A DNA stretch of 64,000 nt from Chamaecyparis obtusa. Lineage: Eukaryota; Streptophyta; Pinopsida; Cupressales; Cupressaceae. Shown one piece after another: positions 1 through 10,677 of the stretch; positions within the stretch are counted from its first letter, which is position 1; each line of letters starts with the position of its first letter. Location: assembly GCA_027943335.1 (NCBI GenBank), contig BSBK01002059.1, positions 1,243,001-1,307,000 of the forward strand, written 5' to 3'. The position numbers and the translations under genes were made by a program. The notes beneath the pieces are model-generated. The model did no database searches. It worked only from the letters and a program-made list of their open reading frames with translations, and was not told the DNA's origin.

Positions 1-535
1 AAACTGCAAAGTAAAGTTGTATTTAGGTAGATCATCTATTGTTACACATTTAACCATTGTACATAGTCAAATATCTTAACTGAGTGGACTATAAATGTCT
101 TTTGATGTTTCATTCATAGAGTGAACATTGTTATCCTATCAACCCCAGAGTGACTGCTGGTTGGACGATAAATTTTGGTCTAAAATCTTCTAACAAGGTC
201 ACACCTAACAGGGTTGGGTCTTCACTGACCTCACTTCAGAAGAGTGAACAATTTTGGGTTGCCAGTCCCAGGTGGCTTTTCCCTTTACAGGGTTTCCACA
301 TTAAATCTCTTGTGTTATGTGTTGATTGTGATATTTTTTTGTTATCATACTTTGCATATTACATGTTAGATTTAATAGGTAATTATTACAAAATGTAGAT
401 TGTCAATTGGTAAATACACAAACAGTGAAAGTATTATATGTTTACCGCCTTGCAAAAGTAGTAGAATTTTTTTGGATTATATATTTTGACTTGGGGCATT
501 GGATAATTGATTCACACCCTCTCAGTTATTCTAAT
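1..535 (+). repeat. 3' portion of a copia-type LTR
   Basis: The stretch carries the module order seen in the complete copia LTRs of this window: an AACAAGGTCACACC-type block near 190, an ACAGGGTTTCCACA-type block near 287-301, and a final CACCCTCTCAGTT block near 513-527. Only the 3' part is inside the window, so the element's start cannot be seen. The small ORF at 150-398 falls in LTR sequence and is not treated as a gene. Confidence 0.6.
503..529 (+). other. U5 hairpin, copy 1
   Basis: ATAATTGA (503-510) pairs with TCAGTTAT (522-529) over eight positions, one of them G-U. The loop contains CACCC. Confidence 0.45.
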
Positions 536-705
536 AGAAGTATACATGAAAAATCATCTAAAACATCTGTTGGAGAGAACTGAATAGGAAAATGAAGCAA
601 GATTTGATTGATGAAGAGGATTTGGAGCAGCAGTGTTGCAGTATTGGATTTTTAGAACATTGGATGTTTTTCATCTATGTTTCCATCAATGCCAATGAGG
701 GAGAT
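536..705 (+). other. Internal remnant ending in a polypurine tract
   Basis: This is a short non-LTR stretch with no coding potential that I recognise. It ends CATCAATGCCAA then TGAGGGAGAT directly before an LTR start at 706. The same arrangement precedes the 3' LTR at 10634, so this is the tail of a copia element whose interior is lost. Confidence 0.5.
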
Positions 706-785
706 TGTTTGGAATGAATGATAAATGTTTGGCAGCCATTCTGTAGTAGTTTTTGTTGCATTCATGACTATGATTGTCATTGATG
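684..785 (+). other. Inverted repeat bracketing the PPT/LTR boundary, copy 1
   Basis: CATCAATGCCAA (684-695) is complementary, with one mismatch, to TTGTCATTGATG (774-785). The polypurine tract and LTR start lie in the loop. Confidence 0.4.
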
Positions 786-1854
786 TCAACACAGTAATTT
801 ACTAGAGACTTGCAGAGAAGCAGACAGAGTTTGGATTAGCGCACGTGGGTTATTCTAGTTGGAGCTATGAAATGTTGAGGATATACTCTTTGATATTTTA
901 TATGTCTATGGTTAAGAGCGTAGATAATAATTCATTTATTTATGGAAGTTATGAGCACTTTTATGGAAGCAGTATTCAGGTAGTGTTCCTAAGTAGCAGT
1001 TTGTGGAAATAAGATGATATCTCCTAATCAGGATGGAATCTTGTTTTGCATAGTTAAGGGGAAGTTGAAGACACATTGATAGTGATGTGGATGATAGCAC
1101 AAACTTTGAGGTCCCACAAGTGAAGATTTATTGTATTTGGAAGCTGACAATTTTGTGTAATCTTGGTGTAGCGTGTGGAAACTTTTAAGTTGTAATTGTA
1201 TGTTGACTCATTTGTAATTATTTGAGTGCGGTATAAAGGAAAGAATGTATTTCCTTGTTTTAATATGGTGTAGTGTTGTTGTGTGTGATGGTGTATGCAT
1301 GGAGTAAAGAAAAGAGCTAAGTATGAAAGCAAATTTGTGAAGGAAGACATGCGAGGTACAAAGATCTGAAATTGAGATTTGGTATAACAGTGAGTGTGGT
1401 TTGGCACAATCAAAGAAGAGGTAAATTATTATTATGTTGAGTAATACAAAGATTATTTGGATAGTGTGTTCAGTGATCTTACCCTGAAGCTATTTGGGTA
1501 GTGTGTCCTTCTATCTTCCATAACTCTTAACAGGGTTAGATTCTTTTAACAGAAATTCATATGTACTGAATGTATTTCATAAGACTCTAATAGATTCCAT
1601 CCTTTCACAAGGAATATTCATATTATTGCATCTTTTGTTGGCATCATTCCCATCGGGGTTTACTCTTTGATCAAGAGGTTCCCTAGTCAACATATCTTGT
1701 GTCATTGTGTTATTGTGTATGAATATCTTTCTATGGTTGGTAATTATATTGATTATATGGTTTAATGCTATTGAAGATGATAAAAGTTATAATTATCTAA
1801 TAACTGATTCACCACCCCCCTCTCAGTTATCTTGGTGGACTTTAATTTCTAACA
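706..1854 (+). repeat. Copia-type LTR
   Basis: The LTR starts TGTTTGG after a polypurine tract and ends TTCTAACA, giving TG...CA ends and 1,149 bp. Internal blocks (TTAACAGGGTT near 1530, the C-rich block at 1811-1820) match other copia LTRs here. It is a 3' LTR or a nearly solo LTR: no primer binding site follows, because it joins directly to a minus-strand gag fragment. ORFs at 1054-1413 and 1707-1898 lie inside it and are discounted. Confidence 0.65.
1800..1830 (+). other. U5 hairpin, copy 2
   Basis: ATAACTGA (1800-1807) pairs perfectly with TCAGTTAT (1823-1830). The loop holds a run of six C. Confidence 0.5.
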
Positions 1855-2264
1855 GTTTGATTATAAGCTCTGATCTTTTCTTCAGGAAGCATTGCTAATG
1901 CATTATATCTTTTCTTCCATGTCTTTCTACACACATCCTTTTCTTGTTTGTCTCCTTCAAATATGTCTTCTAGGTGCTTCCATATTTTGTGGGTTGTATC
2001 TACCTTTTTTATTTTTGAAAACTCACCATCAGATAGGGTGCTGATAAGGGCTTCTTTAGCAATAGCATTCTGATGAAACAATTCCTTTTTCCTATCAGTA
2101 ACATCTTCCTATGCAAGGTCTTCTAGGGTAGGTATCTTGGCTGCTTTGATAGTTACATCAAAAATTTCAAAACCAATGCACTGCAAATGGGTCACCATCT
2201 TGTTCTTCCAATCAAGATAATTCTCTCCATCAAACTTAGGACTTTCTTTCTTGAAGTACACCAT
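1855..2264 (-). pseudogene. Truncated copia gag (UBN2-like)
   Basis: Reading leftward from an ATG at 2262-2264, the frame opens with a short basic N-terminus, then the FDGENYLDW motif typical of copia gag N-termini, and continues through the KIWKHLEDIFEGD-like segment of the UBN2/gag capsid region. One in-frame TAG lies at 2109-2111. The frame stops where the plus-strand LTR ends at 1854, so roughly 140 gag residues remain and no pol follows. Its own primer binding site and 5' LTR lie immediately upstream on the minus strand (2308-3601). The 79-residue ORF at 1842-2081 is the intact tail of this frame. Confidence 0.75.
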
Positions 2265-2307
2265 CTGATCAACCTCAAGCTATTAAACTTTCTCTCCGAG
2301 GCACTTG

Positions 2308-2321
2308 GCTCTGATACTAAT
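2308..2321 (-). other. Primer binding site (initiator Met tRNA type)
   Basis: On the minus strand the sequence reads TTAGTATCAGAGCC directly after the LTR end, one base away from the usual TGGTATCAGAGC complement of initiator Met tRNA. Confidence 0.75.
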
Positions 2322-3601
2322 TGCTAGGAATAGTCCCAAGAGATAACTAAGAGGGGGGGTGAATCAGTTATCTACAAGATTCAATTCTTTATCCAATTAA
2401 GTATACTTAAATATTAAGAATAAACACAATGAATGAACACAAGAACACAACACCAATATTTGGTTACGGTGAAACCCAAATAGGTAAAAACCCTGGTGGG
2501 AATTGACACCCACTAATATTCTGCATTAGAGTATTATGATCCTTGTTAAAAGATCCTTAACCCTGTTAGGAGTTTCTTTACAATATATTTAGTATAGTAG
2601 ACCTACTCAAGCATCGGACCCTATTAGGAGTCTTTTACAATTGTCCCTATTAGGGGAGAGGATGCACTGTCTGAGAGCACACTGCTCAAAGGGGCAAAGG
2701 CTACAACCTTCTGAATAACAGATACACACTATATCTAGATCTTGGTGAGCTATGCTTTGACCTACTATCTAGATTAGTTCCAATGAATAGAACAAGTATA
2801 TTAATTGGTCACATAGATCTTCTTCTAATGGCTCAACACTTCACACACTCTTCTCTGCTCTACTTAATCAACTATGAACCACACTCAAGCAATCGCAAAT
2901 GACCGCCTATAAATATCTTTCCTCTAAATGATATAATCAAGTTGTCCTTTTAAAACCACCTTGAAATCATAATAGAGAAACTATAAAAAACACCAATAAA
3001 AATTTTATCATCTCTACTATGCACACAACATATTCTGGGACTTGTTCAATAAGATAATTGTAGACACATGCTACATACTGTCAGCTCTACCAAAACAACT
3101 AGATCTTTCTCTGTAAGTTGAATTAACTCATGCACTCTTAACCAAACATCAATAACTATCTTCTAAGCTTAAATCCAAGGGTGCATAGCCATAGGATAGG
3201 CACAACTACATAACCAATAAAATCTCTATCGACTCTTCTAAATAAACATAGGAAAGTACTGCTGGCGAATAGAAGCTCCATTACTTTACTTCTACTCATC
3301 AATAAACTATGTCTCCATAACTAAAACATCACTAACATGTCTTCAACATATATCCAAGTGCGCAAGGCTTCATGACAACTATACAAACAACCATACACAG
3401 AACACTAGATGTTACTCTGTCAGGATCACTACTGACACCAGCTACTATATAATTGTCTATACTAATAGTTAACATTTGTGCCCATGATATCATGTTGATA
3501 TCATGTCCATGCTACATATACTAAAAGCTTACTACATAAGAATTCCACGCATGTTGCTTTCCATATGTTGTCATCAATGACAAACATACAGTCAGTACTC
3601 A
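2322..3601 (-). repeat. 5' LTR of the truncated minus-strand copia element
   Basis: TG...CA ends (TGCTAGG at 2322, CAGTACTCA ending at 3601) and 1,280 bp. It has the family blocks in reverse orientation: a G-rich block at 2352-2358 and a CCCTGTTAGGAG block near 2562. The outer end, TTGTCATCAATGACAA near 3567, is a near-palindrome equivalent to the TTGTCATTGATG box at the start of the other LTRs. Confidence 0.65.
2341..2373 (-). other. U5 hairpin, copy 3
   Basis: AGATAACT (2341-2348) pairs perfectly with AGTTATCT (2366-2373). The loop is C-rich on the element's sense strand. Confidence 0.5.
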
Positions 3602-3712
3602 CCTGTTGGAAAATATCCAATAGTTGTCTGTTGTGTTGAGTATTCTGCTATGTAATTCTTTTGGCTACAAGGTTTGGACTATCCTTCATTGGATCCACCA
3701 TCGTTGACTGCA
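3602..3712 (+). repeat. Remnant of the gypsy 5' LTR
   Basis: From about 3625 to 3712 the sequence matches the end of the 3' LTR at 14265-14351, including TTGTGTTGAGTATTC and GGTTTGGACTATCC. Most of the 5' LTR is gone: the remnant abuts the end of the minus-strand copia LTR. Confidence 0.7.
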
Positions 3713-3717
3713 TAAGG

Positions 3718-3731
3718 TGGTATCAGAGTGA
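3718..3731 (+). other. Primer binding site of the outer gypsy element
   Basis: TGGTATCAGAGTGA begins five bases after the LTR end and resembles the complement of initiator Met tRNA. The 258 bases from here to 3989 are untranslated leader with nothing else recognised. Confidence 0.7.
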
Positions 3732-3989
3732 AAATTTGTTCCTATTGGAGTGAAGGTTTGATCTTGTGGAAGAAGAAGCTTGACCTAGCAAGGCTAATCT
3801 TGCAAAGTTGATCTTATTGGAGTAGAGGTTGTGTGCAATCTAAATTGCATATCTAAAGCACTAAACTTGTGAAATTGTGCCATAGTTGTTTACAAGGTTG
3901 CAGGTTGAGATCTGACTTGTTGCAACTTGGAGATTGTCACAAGGTGGTTAGTGAGGGTTTGTTGCTGAGGGTTTCTCTTATCTTTAAGG

Positions 3990-4416
3990 ATGCCTCTGAG
4001 AAGATTGGACCCTAGAGTTATTTCAGATCTCTATGATACTGTTGAATCCTAGATCATAGAGAAGGTGATATCAGATTTCAGATCTGATTTGGAATTGATG
4101 AAGAATGATATGGTCACCAAGATCATGAGAACTATTACTGGTATACCTTAGAATGTTGGTACTGAGGATGGCTATGAAGAAGCTGCTGAAGAATTTGAAA
4201 CTAATGGATCTAGTGGTGATGACCAGAGGAACATATCTGCTCAGCTGCCTAGACCTACTACTCGGTTTAGTAATTACTGAATGGAATTTTCTACTTTCTC
4301 TGGTACTTTGAAGCCTGACAATCTAATTCATTGGATTGGTGAACTTGAAGATCCTCTTCAGGTGAGATTATCATAGACAAAGTTGAAAGGACATGTTTCT
4401 CTTTGGTGGAAGGAAC
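3990..4416 (+). pseudogene. Ty3/gypsy gag, first part (split by a copia insertion)
   Basis: An ATG at 3990 opens a frame starting MPLRRLDPRVISDLYD. It runs with in-frame stops (TAG or TGA near 4050, 4150 and 4278) through a spacer to the capsid start, with MEFSTFSGTLKPDNLI-like residues followed by a GHVSLWWKEL motif, the LWW-containing start of the Retrotrans_gag domain. It breaks at 4416 exactly where the copia 5' LTR begins, and the rest of the gag lies at 12131 onward. TAG codons stand where Gln is plausible, so the reading frame is decayed, not misassigned. Confidence 0.75.
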
Positions 4417-5913
4417 TATTGGAAACTACAATTGAAACAATTGTTGTATTGTCATTGATGTCAAACCTTAATTGGTAAGACTATTGCTACTTAGGAAAGT
4501 ACTATATCTATGGTGAGAAGTGAAAGAAAGGTTGGTAACAATAGCACCTAAGGAAAGGTTGAGTTATCTTGATACTAAAAAGTGTACTTGACTATGTTGT
4601 ACAATGATGGGACAATGTATTGTTTATCTCAGTTAGATTGAAGACTAAACTGGTAGGCTTAACCAAGCAAAAATGAAGAAATCATGTTTAAGCTAAGTTA
4701 TGACAGAGTCGACCAAGTTAGTGGATGCCGAGCAAAAATCTAGTGTCGATAGAGTATCAGTAAATTGCCAAGGAAGACAATATTTGTCGAGGAAATAGTT
4801 TTAGTAGTGACCAAGCATTTTACATGGAGACTGAGTGGATGATCACAGTATTGACTGAGCATCAGCAATTTTATATTTGAAGAGAATTCAGATTTGGAGT
4901 TGACATTGTTGAATTCTTGGATTATGTAAAATGTGTTGACTTTATTTATTGATTGTATGGAAGCATTTAATGCTTTGTAAAATGTTTTATTGTAAATCTT
5001 TATGAGATTTGAGATGATTCTAGAAGAGGAGGCAAAGAACATGAAGCATGTAGATTCAATGTATTTGACCTAACCCTAAGATCTATGAAGGAGATTAAGC
5101 GGCAAAAGAAAAGTTAACCTAACAGAGGAAAGTATTAAGGGAACCGAAGCATTAGGTATGTGAATGCATGGGTGAAGTAGATGCTGGAAGAACAGTAAGT
5201 TTTATTGACAGTATAAGCGAAAAGGATGAAGGAAAAGTGTGGTGATTTCTTGAAGAAAAGTTTTGAGCATATTAGAAGTGGAGATGGAAAAGTTTCAAAG
5301 TCAGTAAACCAGCATTTGTGTATGGAATTGGATCTGATATTTATAAAGTGAGTTGTATGTTTTCAGATCAATACTACTACTACTTTCTAACCATTGTAAT
5401 AGTCAAAATCCTTTTAACAAAGGTTGACCTAACAATCATATGTTAAATCCTTTGAACAAGGTTGCATTCTAATGGAGTGTATGTAAGTCCTTTGACCAAG
5501 CTCACTTTTAACAGGGTGATTGAAATCCTTTAACCGGGTCACACTTGATAGTGTGTATTGTAACCTTTGACAAGGTTGGCTTTTAACTGAGATCACTTTA
5601 GAAGAGTGAAAATAATAGTAGCATGTTACAAAGTGGTTTTTCCCATATTGGGTTTCCACTATAAATCCTAGTGTCAATACTTGTGTGAATGTTTCATTGT
5701 TTTTGGGTTTGAACATTTCTATGTTTTACAAGTTAGATATAGCTGGGTAGTAGGTTGTTGAGTTATATGTTTCTATTATTGAATCAGTGATGACCAAGTT
5801 TGTTTTGGTTGGTTGATCTGATTTAAAGAAAAGTTTTTGAAGTTATTTTATACATCAAGACCTAAGAACAACTAATTCACCCCCCCTCCCTATTGTTCTA
5901 AATCATATTAACA
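4417..5913 (+). repeat. 5' LTR of the copia element
   Basis: 1,497 bp from TATTGGAAAC to ATATTAACA. It contains several ACCGAG-type motifs (and decayed variants such as GATAGAG) in the U3 part near 4700-4850, and the conserved CTTTAACCGGGTCACACTT and TTTCCACTATAAATCC blocks near 5530 and 5650. The small ORFs at 4740-5042 and 5429-5716 (minus) are LTR sequence. Confidence 0.9.
5865..5899 (+). other. U5 hairpin, copy 4
   Basis: AGAACAA (5865-5871) pairs with TTGTTCT (5893-5899). The loop contains seven C in a row. The 3' side ends 14 bases before the LTR end. Confidence 0.5.
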
Positions 5914-5914
5914 A

Positions 5915-5928
5915 TTGGTATCAGAGTT
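5915..5928 (+). other. Primer binding site of the copia element
   Basis: TTGGTATCAGAGTT follows the LTR end after one base. It is complementary in type to the 3' end of initiator Met tRNA. Confidence 0.85.
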
Positions 5929-5979
5929 GTGTTGCTTATTGGTGTCTACAAAAATCAAGTTTAAAGGGACTTGAAGCAA

Positions 5980-7016
5980 ATGATTAAGATGTATAAGAAG
6001 GAGGTACCAAAGCTGAATAAGGAAAAATTCCCTGCATGACAAAGCTTGATGAAGTTGCATTTGGCCAGTATTGGTGATTCTGCAAAGTACTACATTGAGC
6101 ATGACTATGTCACACCTGTTGCACCTTTGACTACCAAGGAAATGAGAGCTAAGAAAGAATACAATCAGGCAATGCTGGAAATTGCATCTGCCCTAAGCTA
6201 TTTGGAATTTGAAGACATTAAGGACTGCACAACTGCTAAAGATATGTGGGACACTCTTGCAAAGATCTATGGTGGTGATCTATATGTACTGAAAGCTAAA
6301 GCTGAGAGTCTTAGAGGTAAGTTTGATGAAATGAGAATGAATGAAGATGAAAACATTGCACAATATTGTGGTAGACTAAAAGAAGTTGTGAATTCTATTA
6401 GAGTAGCAAATGGAACTATTGATGATGAGACCATAATTGGAAAAGTGTTAAGAACTCTACATCCTATATATGTTATTAAGATCTCAGCTATTTAGGAATC
6501 TAGATGTAACTCTACAAATGTGCTTACTTTGGAAGGTTTGATTGGCAAGCTGACTGCTTTTGAACTATCTAATTATGATAATTTCACTATTGGTAGTATT
6601 GGAAATGTTGAATCTTCTTTTAAGTCACATTTAGTCTTGAACAAGCCTAAAAAGGAAAAAGAAAGATGCATCAGTGAAAGCGAAAGTGAAAGTGAAGTTG
6701 ACAGTGACACTTTTGATGAAGATCTTGAAGATCTAGAAGCTCTTATGGCTAGAAGATGGAGGAGAGGAAAAGGAAAATATAGAGGTAAACTCCCTATTAT
6801 ATTTTTTGCATGTAACAAGGTTGGTCATATAGCTGCTAGATGTCCTGACAGGAAGAATAAAGATGAAGAAAGAAACAACAAACACAAAGACAAAAGAGAT
6901 GACAAAGGCTACCAAAGGTACAAAGACTACAAAGAAAAGGTAAGAAATCCTATTACATTGCTGAAGAAGAGATTGACACTGATAGTGATGATTTTGAAAT
7001 TGAGGTAGTCTATGTT
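5980..7016 (+). pseudogene. Copia gag
   Basis: The frame starts at an ATG at 5980, has a TGA near 6037, and then reads as a UBN2-type gag from 6046: a KEMRAKKEYNQAMLEIA helix, KDMWDTLAKIYGG, and the LRGKFDEMRMNEDENIAQY segment. A TAG at 6493-6495 interrupts it where a Gln would fit. After an acidic Ser/Glu stretch near 6670-6740 comes a zinc-knuckle-like segment, ACNKVGHIAARCPDR, near 6815-6855. Its first Cys position is Phe, so the knuckle is damaged. A Lys-rich tail follows. The short minus-strand ORFs over this region are shadows. Confidence 0.85.
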
Positions 7017-7019
7017 GCA

Positions 7020-7427
7020 ATGAAAGATGAATTTGATGAGGATGAGAAAACTACATTGATTTCCTATGTGAAAAAGAATGATAAATGGATTATTGACAGT
7101 GGTTGTTCACATCACATGATTGATGAAAAAAGTAAGTTTGAGACCATACATCATTATAAAGGTAAAAGTGTAACATTTGGTAATGGTGCACCATGTCCTG
7201 TTAGAGGAAAAGGATTGATTAAACCGACTGATAAAATATCTTGTGAAAATGCTTATTGGGTTGAAGGATTGAATTACAATTTGTTAAGTGTTTCTCAGCT
7301 CAACAGAATTGGTTACCAAGTGGAATTTCATCAAAAGAAAGCTATGATATTTGATGCTACTGGTGAACTGATTGGAAGTGGTTATGGCATAAGAGGCTAT
7401 GTCATGTTAACTTTGACAATCTGGTAG
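7020..7427 (+). pseudogene. Copia aspartic protease
   Basis: The frame shows WIIDSGCSHHM near 7087-7119, the DSG active-site triad plus the CSHHM extension that marks copia proteases. It goes on through a TFGNGAPCPVRGKG segment and LNYNLLSVSQL, typical of the region between protease and integrase. It ends after a frameshift near 7400. The next stretch (7425-7465) continues in another frame into the GAG-pre-integrase zinc-binding domain. Confidence 0.87.
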
Positions 7428-7429
7428 AG

Positions 7430-8500
7430 ATAAGTAAGAAGAAGAAAGTAAGAGGCCTACCTAGATTGAAGAAACCTGAGAATGTGATATGCAAAGAATG
7501 TCAATTAGGAAAATTGACTAAGTCAAGTTTCAAGAGCAAATCCTTTACTTCTGAACACATTTTAGATTTGGTTCATACTGACCTTTGTGGACCTATGGGT
7601 ATACAAAGTTATTGTGGTGCTAGATATTTTATCTTGTTTGTTGATGATCATACCAGGATGATGCATGTAATGTTTCTAAAAGAAAAATCTGATGCTTTTC
7701 AATTTTTTAAGTGGTATTTGGCTAAGGTTGAGAAGGAGATAAGTAGGAACTTGAAATGTCTTAGATCTGACCATGGTGAAGAATTTACATCAAATGAATT
7801 TAATCTATTTTGCAATGATAGAGGAATCAAAAGACAGATGTGTGCACCTAGGACACCTCCACAGAATGGTGTAGCAGAAAGAAGGAATAGATTTATTTTG
7901 GACTGTGCAAGGACATTATTGATTGAAAAGAATGTGGCACAAAAATACTAGAAAGAAGCTATAAGTACCGTTGTTTACACTCTTAACTGGGTATAGATCA
8001 AGAGAGGTACAAATCTAACACCCTATGAATTATGGTATGGGGATGCACCGAGTGTTAAATACTTTAGAATCTTTGGAAGCAAGTGGTATGTATTGAAAGA
8101 CAATAGGAATGAAAAGTTTGATGCTAAAAGTGATGAAGGCATATTCCTAGGCTACTCCACAAAAAGTAAAGCTTATAAGTGTTTGAACTCTAACACTAAC
8201 AAAATTGTGGAAAGTGTGAATGTAAAAATTGATGAGTATCTAGAAAGAAATGAAGCTGACAGCAAAAGAGAACCAAAAGATTAAAAATCTTTTGTGTACA
8301 TTGAGGAAATAGAAGAGGCAAGTAATAGACTTGCACCTGATGCTGAGTCTTGGGAAAGCAATGTCAAGTGATAGATAGATGATGCCGAGAGAGAACAAGA
8401 ACATGCCCAGGATTAGGAAGAGGTTGTCAAGCATTCAGAAGCTAAATCTAACAATCTTGTTGGGGAACTTGATAAAATAGAAGAGAAAAATGCTAAACCT
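7430..8500 (+). pseudogene. Copia integrase
   Basis: After a zinc-binding CKECQLGKLTK motif (about 7485-7520) the core domain shows the three catalytic carboxylates in context: HTDLCGPMG, RSDHGEEFTS and NGVAERRNR. Stops include TAG at 7949-7951, where the family has Trp, and TAG at 7994-7996, where Gln fits. The frame resumes at 8093 with a KSDEGIFLGYSTKSKAY block, the usual C-terminal GYS motif of copia integrase, and ends at 8284. The acidic linker to the reverse transcriptase at 8285-8500 has further stops. Confidence 0.88.
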
Positions 8501-10153
8501 ATTTTCGCAAAATATGTAAGAAGACACCACAAGCCTGAACAAATAATTGGAGATAGAGACACTAGAATTCAGACCAGAAGCAAGACAAAAGATCCAACAT
8601 GCTTACTATGTGAATTTGAACCTAAGACAACTAAAGAGGCATTAGAAAATGAAGACTGGATACAAGAAATCAATGAAGAGATTGACCAAATTGAGAAAAA
8701 TGAAACCTAGACTCTGGTGCCAAGACCTACAGATAAGAATGTTATAGGAACAAAGTGGGTATTTCGAAACAAGTTGAATGAAAAAGGTGAAATCATTAGG
8801 AATAAAGCTAGACTAGTATGCAAAGGCTATGCACAAGAAGAAGGAATTGATTATGGGGAGACGTTTGCCCCTATAGCTCAATTGGAAGGAGTAAGAACTC
8901 TGCTTGCATATGCTACTTATAAAGATTTCAAGGTATATCAAATGGATGTCAAGTCTGCATTTTTAAATGGTATACTGGAAGAAGTTTACATAGAACAGCT
9001 AGAAGGTTTTATTGATCCAAATAGAAGACATGTGGTATGCAAATTGAACAAAGCTTTATATGGATTGAAACAAGCTCCCAGAGCATGGTATGAGTGGTTG
9101 CATAATTATCTAATACAAATCGGATTTTCTAGGACAAATGACACAAGTAATCTATATATGAAAGATGAAGAAGGTAGATGTATTTTTTTGGCCAAGTTTT
9201 TTGTTGATGACATTATTTTTGGTGGACAAGATGCATTGTGTAAAAGTTTTTCACATGAAATGAAAACTGAATTTGAGATGAGTATGTTTGGTGAGATCAA
9301 ATTCTTTGATGGTTTAGAAGTATATCAGATGAAGAAAGGTATTTTCATTACACAGTCTAAGTATGTTAATGAAATACTGAAAACTTTTGGAATGGAAGAT
9401 GCTATACCAGTGGGAACTCCTATGGTTACTGGAAGAAAGTTACCTAAGAATGATGATCCTGCAGAAGTTAACCAAACTTTGTACAAATCCATGATTGGAA
9501 AATTGTAGTATGTTGTACATAGTAGACTTGATATTGCATTAGATATTGGGATTGTGGCAAGATTCTTTGCCAATCCTAAGGAAACACACATGATGGTGGT
9601 GAAAAGAATCATGAGATACTTGAAAGGAACTGCTAACTATGGGTTATACTACAAGAAGAATGACAAATTTGAACTTAGAGTATATACTGATGCTGATTGG
9701 GCAGAAAATGTAGATGATAGAAAGAGCACTAGTGGTGGAGCTTTCTTTCTTGGACAAAGATTAGTCTCCTAGACAAGCAAGAAACAAAATTGCATTTCCC
9801 AATCTACTGCTGAAGTTGAGTATGTTGCTGCTATAGTAAACTATTCAAATTTGATATGGATAAAATAGTTGTTGATAGGCATAAAAGAAGAAATCACTAA
9901 ACCTGTTGTTATTTTCTGTGACAACACAAGTGCTATCAATATTTCTAAGAATCCAGTGATGCACACTAAGACCAAGCACATAGCAATCAAGTATCGCTAT
10001 TTGAGGGAATTGGTACAAGACAAGGAAGTCCAAATGGAATATGTGAATACAAAAGAACAATTGACAGACATATTCACTAAAGCTTTACCTAAAGAAGCTC
10101 ATGAGTACCTAAGAAGTCAATTAGGGGTCCTTCCCCTAATTGAGGCTGCCTAG
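8501..10153 (+). pseudogene. Copia reverse transcriptase and RNase H
   Basis: A frame with stops at 8708-8710, 9506-9508 and 9770-9772 carries reverse transcriptase blocks: [58 protein letters not shown], and the catalytic FVDDIIFGG near 9200-9226. RNase H follows from about 9554, with a YTDADWAENVDDRKSTSG segment and CDNTSAINISKNPVMH, and closes with the ADIFTKAL-like end (TDIFTKALPKEAHE) near 10060. The three stops fall at expected Trp (twice) and Gln (once) positions, and each fits a single C-to-T change. Confidence 0.92.
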
Positions 10154-10611
10154 CCAAGCTAGGAGCACTGCATCAAATATGCTACAATAGAACATTTGAC
10201 ACATTGATGCAGAAGATTGTCACACTTTAGGACTGGCCTAGAGCTGTGAAGAAGAAAAGACAACAAATCAATCATAAGCAAGATGACAAAGGGAGAAACA
10301 CTATGTTGAATAGATATATCTACATCTATTGGATGTATGTTTGAGTTGCTACTTTTGCATTTTTGTCAAACAGGGAGATTGAACTAAAATGATACTGTAA
10401 CACATGACACTGAAAGTAAGGGAGATTGAACTAAAATGAAAGATCAGGATAAGCGGGAGATCTAAATACTTTTGACGGTCATAGAAGTAAGATTTATTGA
10501 TTCTGAATTAGAATGAAGCTAAGGATATTATAAATTTTCTCTAATGGATAGATAAGTTTTTGGATTGGTTGGTAATCCATGTGTTATTCAAGTGATATCA
10601 TATGGTGTTGC
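10154..10611 (+). other. Copia 3' untranslated region
   Basis: Non-coding stretch between the end of RNase H and the polypurine tract. A repeated AGGGAGATTGAACTAAAATG phrase occurs twice (near 10374 and 10419), a short duplication containing a polypurine-like tract. Confidence 0.6.
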
Positions 10612-10677
10612 CATCAATGCCAAAGAGGGATATTGTTGGAAACTGCAATTGAAACAATTGTTGTATTGTCATTGATG
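10612..10677 (+). other. Polypurine tract and bracketing inverted repeat, copy 2
   Basis: The tract AAAGAGGGA (10622-10630) directly precedes the 3' LTR. CATCAATGCCAA (10612-10623) is complementary with one mismatch to TTGTCATTGATG (10666-10677), so the tract and LTR start sit in the loop. Confidence 0.5.

Noticed and set aside
5429..5716. 95-residue minus-strand ORF, repeated at 11646-11930
   Set aside because: It recurs only because it lies in both LTRs of the copia element.
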